Shown: piece after piece, positions 1-4,493 of the stretch | Layout: the number at the start of each line of letters is the position of its first letter | Position numbering within the stretch: position 1 is the stretch's first letter | DNA from: Dehalococcoidia bacterium | Lineage (GTDB): Bacteria > Chloroflexota > Dehalococcoidia > UBA6926 | Length of the DNA: 6,526 bases | Direction of reading: 5' to 3' | NCBI GenBank assembly: GCA_030754805.1 | Contig: JASLZO010000002.1 | Coordinates: 1-6,526, forward strand | Notes under the pieces: model-generated | Seen by the model: only the letters and a program-made list of their open reading frames with translations | The model's database searches: none | Told to the model about the DNA's origin: nothing | Translations under genes and position numbers: made by a program

Positions 1-220
1 TCCGTTCCTTAATATCCTCAGCCAAACGTTTCCTCACCTCCAGGTGTTTGGCATCCGCCTCTTCCCGCGTGAGTTCCCCACTATCTACGGCCGCTTCTAT
101 CTCTTCCGCTATGGGATTGAACTGACCTGATGCGGCCACTGCAATTCCAGTCACAAGAAGTGTCGACACGGATATCATCAAAGCGACTTGAGCTATGCGT
201 GTCTTCCTAAGCCAGATCAT
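1..220 (-). CDS. Small exported helix-rich protein, 3' part outside window
   Basis: An open frame on the minus strand starts with ATG at 220-218 and runs off the left edge (73 codons seen). A good Shine-Dalgarno, GGAGG at 226-230, sits 5 bases upstream and fixes the start. The N-terminus is a classic export signal: a basic start (MIWLRKTR), a hydrophobic core of about 20 residues, and a likely signal peptidase I site near AVAA-SG at residues 28-32. The remaining visible part is charged and helical, with a Glu/Ala/Lys/Arg pattern (IEAAVDSGELTREEADAK, then KRLAEDIKER) that suggests a coiled coil or helical hairpin. Such 'sGeLTreEA' helices recur in small secreted proteins of unknown function, so no activity can be assigned. 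It points away from the SDR gene and is not part of that operon. Exported: fairly sure. Function: unknown. Confidence 0.72.
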   Translation of the reverse strand, partial: MIWLRKTRIAQVALMISVSTLLVTGIAVAASGQFNPIAEEIEAAVDSGELTREEADAKHLEVRKRLAEDIKER

Positions 221-342
221 CTTGGCCTCCTACGCCTCTGCTGGGTGACTCCTCATCGTAGGAAACACCCGTCCTCACATCTGAAACGGCGGCCATTGAG
301 AGCGCCTTTTTTGTCTTTTCACTAATCATCACCCGAGAGTTT

Positions 343-356
343 GTTAAGAATTTAAC
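343..356. promoter_or_regulatory. GTTAA-GAAT-TTAAC palindrome, possible operator
   Basis: The sequence GTTAAGAATTTAAC has 5-base inverted arms around a 4-base centre in an AT-rich patch. It lies about 125 bases upstream of the start of the minus-strand exported-protein gene. Read on the minus strand it contains TTAACA, a passable -35 box, but no good -10 follows at 16-18 bases. It could be a regulator site for that gene. Short AT-rich palindromes also arise by chance. Confidence 0.25.
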
Positions 357-684
357 CTCAGCGTCCGGAACCGGTCACCCCGAGCAGGACCACCCCGCGC
401 CAGGCACTCTCTCCTTCGGGCCCGGTATCGAAGAACTACGGTGATTCGTCCAAAGTTCGGATCCCTCGGCTCGGATTCATCAAGTCGTAGTAACAGGATA
501 GGACTCAATGAACTCGACGATAAAGAAACTCAGGAGCGGAACTCGGGGCCACTAACCCGCTCACTCGCCTTGCCCGTCCGCACGCTCTGAGTCCGTTCGA
601 CCTGATCTTGGTGAGCCGGGCGAGCGCGTCCGTCAGCAGGGTCGTGCTGCTTATCCACCGGTTCCCCGCCGTGGGTAGCCGACT

Positions 685-697
685 GGTTACGCTAACC
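685..697. promoter_or_regulatory. GGTTA-CGC-TAACC palindrome before the SDR gene
   Basis: A perfect inverted repeat with 5-base arms and a 3-base centre ends 14 bases before the SDR Shine-Dalgarno. Its position suits an operator or a short hairpin in the 5' untranslated region. No convincing -35/-10 pair is visible around it. Confidence 0.25.
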
Positions 698-710
698 GGA
701 CATCCGTTTG

Positions 711-716
711 AAGGAG
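711..716 (+). promoter_or_regulatory. Shine-Dalgarno of the SDR gene
   Basis: AAGGAG lies 8 bases before the ATG at 725. It decides the start: the frame is open further upstream to a TTG at 608, but that TTG has no ribosome binding site, and the extra 39 residues are not part of the usual SDR N-terminus. Confidence 0.75.
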
Positions 717-724
717 CCGAAATC

Positions 725-1525
725 ATGGACCTCGAACTGTCAGGGCGCGGCGCATTGGTCACGGGAGGAAGTCGTGGGATCGGCGCCATCATCGCCGCCG
801 CATTCGCCGGGGAGGGCGCGAGCGTCGCCATCGCGGCCCGGACGCCGCCTGACCTCCATGCCGTCGCGGAGCGCATCCGGAGCAAAACGCGCGAGGCCAC
901 TGTTTTCGCCGTGACGATGGACGTGACCAACGCCCAAAGCGTCCGAGCGGGCGTGGGGGAAGCGATCGGTGCATTGGGGCGTGTCGACATCGTCGTGAAC
1001 TGCGCGGTGGACGTCGTCGGAGGAGCGCCCGGCGCGCCTTCAGAGATCACCGCGGAGGCGCTTGCCGAAGGGATCGACGTCAAGGTGCTCGGTGCTCTGC
1101 GTGTGATACAGGCGGCGCTTCCGACCATGAAAGAGCGGGGATGGGGACGCCTCATCAGCCTCGGTGGCGGGGCAGCCCGCCAGATCGGATCGCTCAGCGC
1201 GGGGGTCCGAAACTCCGGCCTCGTGGCCATCACCAAGAACATCGCCTCAGAGGTCGGTCCACACGGCATCACCGCGAACGTCATCCACCCGGGTGGCGTC
1301 CTGACCGAACGGAACCAGTCGCGGCTGGACTCCCTAGCGCGAGAGGAGGAGATCTCGCCCGAGGAAGCCGAGGCGAAGATGGCCGCCGGCGTCCCGATCG
1401 GACGGATGATCCATCCCGAAGACATCGCGAGCCTCGCTTTGTTCCTCGCATCCCCGCACGCCGCGGCGATGACCGGCCAGTCCATCGCCGTCGACGGTGG
1501 TTCCGGTAACGCGATTGTCTACTGA
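725..1525 (+). CDS. Short-chain dehydrogenase/reductase (SDR) family protein lacking the catalytic Tyr
   Basis: The 266-aa product has the length and layout of a classical SDR. It shows the Rossmann cofactor motif TGGSRGIG (13-20), the VTMDVTNA acidic strand end (63-70), the central NxAG-like strand altered to NCAV (92-95), the GPHGITANVIHPG segment (178-190), and the C-terminal GQSIAVDGG (251-259). An NAD(P)-dependent cytoplasmic protein is expected. The active site is unusual. Aligning on the conserved 'ltk' helix (ITKNIASE, 169-176) puts Ala159 where the catalytic Tyr should be and Asn163 where the Lys should be. The only tyrosine in the whole protein is the last residue, Y266. Ordinary SDR oxidoreduction is therefore doubtful. 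It may bind cofactor without this chemistry, or belong to a divergent 'RN' subfamily that replaces YxxxK. The macrodomain-like gene begins 46 bases downstream on the same strand, so co-transcription is likely. Confidence 0.88.
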   Translation: MDLELSGRGALVTGGSRGIGAIIAAAFAGEGASVAIAARTPPDLHAVAERIRSKTREATVFAVTMDVTNAQSVRAGVGEAIGALGRVDIVVNCAVDVVGGAPGAPSEITAEALAEGIDVKVLGALRVIQAALPTMKERGWGRLISLGGGAARQIGSLSAGVRNSGLVAITKNIASEVGPHGITANVIHPGGVLTERNQSRLDSLAREEEISPEEAEAKMAAGVPIGRMIHPEDIASLALFLASPHAAAMTGQSIAVDGGSGNAIVY

Positions 1526-1571
1526 GTAGTCTCTCGGGTCCACGATAGGAGTGTGGAAGAAGATCGAAAAA

Positions 1572-2270
1572 ATGAGCACCGATTTCCAACCGAACGAGCG
1601 GTACCAGTTCGAGGCCCAGCGGCTCATGGTCGAGCACCCACCCAACTGGCACCACCCCAACAAGCAGATCGTGTTCGACATCGCGTGCCCTCCCGGCTCC
1701 GCCCACGGAGGTGAAATCGAGTACACACGCTGGTTGGCGATGGCTCTTCCTCAAACGGCTGATCCGGCGGCCGCGTCAAGCATCTTGGAGGAACGCCCAG
1801 GCTTCTACGACTACGCCCCCGTTCTTGACCCCCCAGATGCGATGGGATGGCATGTCAATTTCGCGGACCCGGATCTTTTCGTCGCATACGGGACTTCGCT
1901 CTTCGCCCAGGATGAGATGCAGGTCGTCGAGCACCCGGCCCTCGGAGCACTTAAGGAAGCGTTGATCGCTCGGGGGGCGGCCGGGGTAACGATGGACAGC
2001 GGCGACCCAACGCCCGTGCTCGTCCAAGGTGTCGAGCGTCGGTGCATGGTGGCGACTGAACCGAACTCAACTGCGGGGAGGCCGTCCGGTCTCTACGGCA
2101 ATCAATTCGGACGTGCAGACGCTGGGGCCGTGAGACACGCCACAATCCCGGTGATTCCTCCGACCATAACGAACCTGATTGCTATAGCCGCCCCGACTGG
2201 TGGCTATGGGCGCTACAGCACAGGGGAGATCAAGCAGGTCCTCACGACCGCGTTCACCGGATACCGGTGA
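1572..2270 (+). CDS. PARG/macrodomain-like protein, N-terminal part (split gene)
   Basis: The product is 232 aa from ATG 1572, preceded by GGAAG at 1555-1559 (12-base spacing). A GTG at 1551 in the same frame is possible but its AGGA directly abuts it. The segment WHVNFADPDLFVAYG then AQDE (93-115) resembles the poly(ADP-ribose) glycohydrolase signature, in which an 'NFAN' strand is followed by a GGG loop and QEE. Here the triple glycine has become AYG and QEE is QDE (113-115), so E115 is the candidate catalytic glutamate. The chain ends with NLIAIAAP (201-208) and the helix EIKQVLTTAFTGYR (219-232), which in macrodomain proteins precedes the last core strand. That strand is found only in the next, overlapping frame. 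The likely role is removing or binding ADP-ribose in the cytoplasm. Family assignment is from motif memory; activity is uncertain. Confidence 0.6.
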   Translation: MSTDFQPNERYQFEAQRLMVEHPPNWHHPNKQIVFDIACPPGSAHGGEIEYTRWLAMALPQTADPAAASSILEERPGFYDYAPVLDPPDAMGWHVNFADPDLFVAYGTSLFAQDEMQVVEHPALGALKEALIARGAAGVTMDSGDPTPVLVQGVERRCMVATEPNSTAGRPSGLYGNQFGRADAGAVRHATIPVIPPTITNLIAIAAPTGGYGRYSTGEIKQVLTTAFTGYR

Positions 2271-2548
2271 ACGCTCCATGCCCAGTCGTGATTCACACCG
2301 GGTTCTGGGGTTGCGGCGCGTTCGGAGGTAACCGCGTACTGATGACGTTGCTCCAAGCGCTGGCCGCGGAGATGGCAGGGATCGATCGTCTTGTCTTTCA
2401 CACGGGCGACGCGTCAGGTACAAATGCTTTCCAAGCCGCTCAGCGGGTTATCGCGGGGGACCTGAATGGGCCACGAGGTGACATCGCTCCCATGATCGAT
2501 CGGATCGCCGCGATGGGGTTCGAATGGGGAATGAGCGACGGAAACTGA
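2267..2548 (+). CDS. PARG/macrodomain-like protein, C-terminal part (split gene)
   Basis: This 93-residue frame starts at GTG 2267, overlapping the previous stop as GTGA, and is in the -1 frame relative to it. There is no Shine-Dalgarno in the preceding 20 bases. The product opens with PVVIHTGFWGCGAFGGNR (6-23), the glycine-rich final strand and loop typical of PARG and related macrodomains ('GaxGCGAFGN'), then a helix and LVFHTGDASGT. It supplies exactly what the preceding frame lacks, so the two are pieces of one fold. Three explanations fit: translational coupling producing a two-chain protein, programmed -1 frameshifting, or a one-base indel (real mutation or assembly error) in a gene of about 325 codons. 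No canonical slippery heptamer is visible at the junction. Confidence is high that this stretch is coding by origin, and low on whether it is translated separately. Confidence 0.65.
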   Translation: MNAPCPVVIHTGFWGCGAFGGNRVLMTLLQALAAEMAGIDRLVFHTGDASGTNAFQAAQRVIAGDLNGPRGDIAPMIDRIAAMGFEWGMSDGN

Positions 2549-2576
2549 GTTCCGGTCACCGGGTTTGCAACGGCCC

Positions 2577-2600
2577 AAAACATAGCGGCCATAATGTTTT
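2577..2600 (+). terminator. Weak terminator candidate after the macrodomain genes
   Basis: A 7-bp perfect stem, AAAACAT (2577-2583) with ATGTTTT (2594-2600), encloses a 10-base loop and runs into TTG TTTC. It lies 29 bases past the stop. The stem is all weak pairs except one, so it would be a poor terminator. Position is the main support. Confidence 0.35.
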
Positions 2601-2663
2601 TTGTTTCAACTCATCGAGGTCTCTCGGAGCACGAGTCCACGTGGTGCGTGAGAAATGAGAACG

Positions 2664-2677
2664 GTCCATAAATGGAC
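2664..2677. promoter_or_regulatory. GTCCAT-AA-ATGGAC palindrome over the -35 box, candidate operator
   Basis: A perfect inverted repeat with 6-base arms and a 2-base centre overlaps most of the candidate -35 box (2673-2678). That geometry is typical of a dimeric repressor site that blocks polymerase. No regulator gene is visible in the window. Confidence 0.4.
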
Positions 2678-2702
2678 AACTACATGGAAGATTTAGTAAA
2701 AT
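2673..2702 (+). promoter_or_regulatory. Candidate sigma-70-type promoter for the VWA gene
   Basis: TGGACA (2673-2678) and TAAAAT (2697-2702) each match the vegetative -35 and -10 consensus at five of six positions, with an 18-base spacer. They sit in an AT-rich patch inside otherwise GC-rich DNA. Transcription would start near 2709, giving a leader of about 270 bases before the VWA start at 2982. Confidence 0.45.
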
Positions 2703-2820
2703 AACTGCACGGTTGAGCCAACATGGGTCCCCGTTCACCGGCGGACCAAACCCTACCGGCCAGCTGCTCGAGATTCGGCCCTGATTGCGGGCGACTTCGC
2801 CCCAAAACCGAGGCGTGCCC

Positions 2821-2862
2821 AGGGGTCGTCAACCCCTAAAGGGGTATGACTACCCCTCTTTT
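2821..2862 (+). promoter_or_regulatory. Tandem AGGGGT/ACCCCT hairpins with T-run, attenuator-like
   Basis: Two hairpins stand 2 bases apart. The first is AGGGGT-CGTCA-ACCCCT (2821-2837), the second AGGGGTA-TGAC-TACCCCT (2840-2857), followed by CTTTT, the arrangement of a short intrinsic terminator. Because the arms are copies, the middle pair (ACCCC 2832-2836 with GGGGT 2841-2845, loop TAAA) can form a competing hairpin that breaks both. Mutually exclusive structures of this type are seen in attenuators. It could alternatively be a double-stranded operator array or a plain terminator. Confidence 0.4.
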
Positions 2863-2908
2863 CGGCTCACATCATTTAGGGGCCGACGTTCCCACTGTTC
2901 GTTAGAGG

Positions 2909-2916
2909 AAAGGAGG
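2909..2916 (+). promoter_or_regulatory. Orphan strong Shine-Dalgarno with 4-codon upstream ORF
   Basis: AAAGGAGG is the best ribosome binding site in the window, yet no gene starts after it. The only start codon at workable distance is TTG 2921, opening a frame of four codons that ends at TAG 2933-2935. This lies within a hairpin (GCAGCC 2923-2928 with GGCTGC 2935-2940). The VWA start is 65 bases further on and has its own site. It may be a regulatory upstream ORF or the remnant of a lost start. Confidence 0.3.
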
Positions 2917-2981
2917 ATTCTTGCAGCCGGCCTAGGCTGCGATGACCCAGGGTTCGAAAAAAAGTACAGAAGAGGAACTAC

Positions 2982-3620
2982 GTGACAATAGGAACACCGA
3001 CGCACATCAACTTCATTTTGGACGAGACGGGTTCGATGGGGAGCGTTTGGGACGCAACCATCAGCGCCTTTAACGAGTACGTCGAGGGGCTGCGGGGCGA
3101 CGGTAATCCGGTCACCTTCACCCTGACCAAATTCAATTCCGAACGGGTGGAGATTGTCGACGCTGGGGTCGGCATCAGTGACGTCTCACCTCTCACGCGT
3201 GAGACCTACCGCCCGGCAGCGAACACGCCCCTTTACGACGCGATTGCGGGATCCATTCGGAGCACCGAACGGTACCTTGAGGGACTCGACCCGAAACCAG
3301 CAGTGGTCTGCGACATTTTCACCGATGGGTTCGAGAATGCATCGAGGGAGTACACACGGGAGATGATTTTCGACCTCATCACGTCGAAACAGGCCGAAGG
3401 TTGGACGTTCGCCTACATGGGCGCAGACCAAGACGCGTGGACCGTCGGGCGGGCAATCGGGATCCCGGGCGAGAACACGGCTTCGTACGCCCAACGGGAT
3501 CCTGGTGAAGCAATGAACCGGAAGCTCGGAGCGATGAAGCGACGCGTACGCCGGGGTACGACCATCGCTTCCGAGGGTTTCTACACCGACGAGGAGCGAA
3601 AAACCGGCTCGCCAAGATAG
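2982..3620 (+). CDS. VWA (von Willebrand factor A) domain protein
   Basis: This 212-aa cytoplasmic protein (no signal peptide or membrane segment) is essentially one VWA domain. GTG 2982 is chosen because AGAGGA (2971-2976) lies 5 bases upstream and an in-frame stop (2943-2945) precludes a much earlier start. The metal-ion-dependent adhesion site appears complete: D14-x-T16-x-S18 in FILDETGSMGS, T82 in NTPLYDAI, and D115 in FTDGFENAS. Related bacterial proteins share the GSVWD, 'LTRETY' (71-76) and 'ENASREYTRE' (118-127) blocks seen here, so the family is recognisable although its role is not established. VWA domains usually bind a protein partner through Mg2+. The last 30 or so residues are basic and polar and look like a tail. 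The GIY-YIG-like gene follows 111 bases downstream on the same strand, so the two may share a transcript. Confidence 0.85.
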   Translation: MTIGTPTHINFILDETGSMGSVWDATISAFNEYVEGLRGDGNPVTFTLTKFNSERVEIVDAGVGISDVSPLTRETYRPAANTPLYDAIAGSIRSTERYLEGLDPKPAVVCDIFTDGFENASREYTREMIFDLITSKQAEGWTFAYMGADQDAWTVGRAIGIPGENTASYAQRDPGEAMNRKLGAMKRRVRRGTTIASEGFYTDEERKTGSPR

Positions 3621-3649
3621 GCGTCGATCCCAACGCAACGGCGCCCGCC

Positions 3650-3672
3650 GGAGATCTCGGACGGGGATCTCC
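3650..3672 (+). repeat. GGAGATC/GATCTCC hairpin between VWA and GIY-YIG genes
   Basis: A perfect 7-bp stem with a 9-base loop lies 30 bases past the VWA stop. There is no T-run, so it is unlikely to be an intrinsic terminator. It could be an RNA-processing or stability element, or a short DNA site. Confidence 0.35.
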
Positions 3673-3731
3673 TGCGGCACACCAAGCACCGGGCGCACAT
3701 AGCTTGAGTAACCATTGAGAGGGAGAAGGCC

Positions 3732-4025
3732 ATGCCTTGGCAAAATTGCTCCGTTTACGTTGTTGAGCTCGCTGATACCATTGGGCCCCGCAAAAGGCCC
3801 ACCTTTCCCAACCTGTACGTAGGTCAGACGGCTGAGGAGCCGGAGCAACGCTTAACCAACCATCTCCAGGGCCACCGAGCTTCTCGTCACGTCCGTGACC
3901 ATGGAGTTCGCCTCCGCCCTGAGCTCGGGCTCAGCGGAATGACCCGGGAAGAAGCCGAGAAATCCGAAGCGGAATTGGCCCAGAACCTCAAATTTCTGGG
4001 GTTCAACGTGTGGGGAGGCCACTAG
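3732..4025 (+). CDS. Small GIY-YIG-like nuclease domain protein
   Basis: The product is 97 aa. ATG 3732 has AGGGAG (3720-3725) 6 bases upstream. The protein matches the GIY-YIG fold in order: strand VYVVEL (8-13) in place of 'GIYxl', LYVGQT (28-33) in place of 'YIGxT', then R40 and H44 in the helix EQRLTNHL (38-45), a basic stretch (48-62), and a Glu-rich helix ending in LKFLGFNVWGGH (86-97). Candidate active-site residues are Y9, Y29, R40 and E79 or E81. The domain is stand-alone with no DNA-binding appendage. A roughly 12-residue insertion between the first two strands (14-27) is rich in Pro/Arg/Lys. The family includes DNA repair nucleases, restriction enzymes and homing endonucleases, so the substrate cannot be inferred. 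The gene is last in its plus-strand run, before a strong hairpin. It could be an accessory nuclease coupled to the VWA gene. Confidence 0.65.
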   Translation: MPWQNCSVYVVELADTIGPRKRPTFPNLYVGQTAEEPEQRLTNHLQGHRASRHVRDHGVRLRPELGLSGMTREEAEKSEAELAQNLKFLGFNVWGGH

Positions 4026-4049
4026 CCCTCGAGTCGTTGGTGCCGGATC

Positions 4050-4079
4050 GACGACCGCCAGAATTTCCTGGCGGTCGTC
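4050..4079 (+). terminator. Strong hairpin terminator after the GIY-YIG-like gene
   Basis: A perfect 12-bp GC-rich stem (GACGACCGCCAG with CTGGCGGTCGTC) and a 6-base loop begin 25 bases past the stop. The following tract is ATGTCTCCC, only moderately T-rich, but stability and position argue for the transcript end. Being symmetric it would also hinder minus-strand transcription. Confidence 0.7.
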
Positions 4080-4347
4080 ATGTCTCCCTCCCCTGCTGGC
4101 AATCCCTAGCTTGGGCGCACCAGCAACTCAAATCGTGCGCGCCCCAGCGCTCCTGATTCAGTTTCATCCACATCGAAGCCCGGCTGATCCGGTGGAGTAG
4201 GTAGAGCCAACCCGAATGCGGGATAATCTGGTTCGGTCAGGGCCCCAACCGTCGATATGCTCCGGAGGGGGACTGATTGTCAGGGAGGCTATCGCCATGC
4301 GTCTCGGTCCGCTCATGGGTTCCTTCATCGCGGTCGCAGTTGCTGTC
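4080..4347. other. Gene-free stretch between GIY-YIG-like gene and tRNA terminator
   Basis: About 270 bases with no protein gene I can support. It holds a compound hairpin at 4094-4125 and, near its right end, a short leader-peptide-like ORF leading into the terminator at 4348-4382. The middle (about 4126-4280) shows no clear signal apart from GATAAT (4222-4227), a -10-like box without a good -35. Confidence 0.45.
4094..4125. repeat. Compound hairpin with symmetric internal loop
   Basis: The outer stem TGCTGG (4094-4099) pairs with CCAGCA (4120-4125), and the inner CCC (4104-4106) with GGG (4113-4115), separated by a symmetric 4x4 internal loop. It starts 15 bases after the preceding terminator. 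It may be a secondary terminator, a small structured RNA or chance. Confidence 0.3.
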
Positions 4348-4425
4348 AAACCGCCCCTGAGACAGAGAATCAGGGGCGGTTTCTTATCTTTCAGGTTGGC
4401 TGGGGAACAAGGATTCGAACCTTGA
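4297..4425 (+). other. Leader-peptide-like short ORF leading into a terminator
   Basis: ATG 4297 has a good Shine-Dalgarno, GGGAGG (4283-4288), 8 bases upstream. The peptide begins MRLGPLMGSFIAVAVAVK, with alternating Ala and Val codons, then runs directly into the perfect 13-bp terminator at 4348 and out across the antisense of the tRNA. Because it crosses a terminator it is not an ordinary gene. The arrangement of a ribosome binding site, a short ORF biased to branched-chain or alanine codons and a terminator is that of amino-acid attenuators. However, no biosynthetic gene follows on this strand, so it may be a relic, a small regulatory RNA or coincidence. Confidence 0.25.
4348..4382. terminator. 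Bidirectional intrinsic terminator at the tRNA-Gln 3' side
   Basis: A perfect 13-bp stem (AAACCGCCCCTGA with TCAGGGGCGGTTT) has a 9-base loop. On the minus strand it lies 15 bases beyond the tRNA CCA end and terminates that transcript, ending in TTT. On the plus strand it is followed by TTTCTTATCTTT and would stop transcription entering the tRNA antisense. Confidence 0.85.
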
Positions 4426-4470
4426 CTAACAGATTCAGAGTCTGTCGTCCTACCGTTAGACGATTCCCCA
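4397..4470 (-). tRNA. tRNA-Gln (anticodon CTG)
   Basis: Read on the minus strand, the acceptor arm TGGGGAA (4470-4464) pairs with TTCCCCA, followed by discriminator G (4400) and an encoded CCA (4399-4397). The T arm is CAAGG-TTCGAAT-CCTTG. The anticodon arm is ACAGA-CTCTGAA-TCTGT, giving anticodon CTG, which reads CAG. The D arm contains the usual GTC...GAC stem with TAACGGTAG. All arms pair without mismatch, so it should be functional. It lies 80 bases downstream of nadE in the same orientation and may be co-transcribed or have its own promoter. A perfect terminator follows. Its 3' end faces the plus-strand genes, the side on which mobile elements usually integrate, but no repeat of the 3' end is seen elsewhere in the window. 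Confidence 0.96.
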
Positions 4471-4493
4471 GCGGCCGTCACCTACGGCACCAG

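Larger units (their letters stand above)
221..724. other. Gene-free stretch between the exported protein and the SDR gene
   Basis: About 500 bases with no convincing gene on either strand. The part nearest the minus-strand gene (about 300-360) is AT-richer, as expected of a promoter region, and contains a GTTAA palindrome. The rest (361-684) is GC-rich and featureless to my reading. Open frames crossing it are either antisense to the SDR gene or upstream extensions of it without a ribosome binding site. A 40-codon minus-strand ORF (329-207) overlaps the start of the exported-protein gene but has no clear ribosome binding site. Confidence 0.5.
2549..2981. other. 433-base gene-free leader region before the VWA gene
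   Basis: No convincing gene. Tiny AT-rich ORFs occur, and a 66-codon frame (2785-2985) runs through the hairpins, but its TTG start has no ribosome binding site. The region is unusually rich in structure on the plus strand: a promoter with overlapping palindrome (2664-2702), hairpins at 2726-2747 and 2789-2802, twin AGGGGT/ACCCCT hairpins (2821-2857), an orphan strong Shine-Dalgarno (2909-2916) and a further hairpin (2923-2940). This looks like a long 5' untranslated region. Confidence 0.5.

Noticed and set aside
287..316. GGCG...CGCC followed by six T on the plus strand, terminator-like
   Set aside because: The stem is only 4 bp with an 11-base loop, and no plus-strand gene lies upstream.
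608..724. N-terminal extension of the SDR to TTG 608
   Set aside because: No ribosome binding site at 608, while AAGGAG precedes ATG 725 and the protein from 725 begins where SDRs normally begin.
505..1485. 326-codon open frame on the minus strand
   Set aside because: It is antisense to the SDR gene over most of its length, has a low-complexity composition typical of GC-rich shadow frames, and shows no family motif.
2785..2985. 66-codon frame ending in a GTGA overlap with the VWA start
   Set aside because: TTG start without ribosome binding site, and the frame runs through four hairpins; its composition is not convincing. The overlap is probably chance.
2942..3070. ATG-started frame overlapping the VWA start, containing a run of seven A
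   Set aside because: It overlaps a well-supported VWA coding frame; the Shine-Dalgarno is 25 bases away, and a +1 shift into the VWA frame is unnecessary since the GTG start has its own site.
3186..3848. 220-codon minus-strand frame across the VWA and GIY-YIG genes
   Set aside because: Antisense to two supported genes and Arg/Pro/Gly-rich without recognisable motifs.
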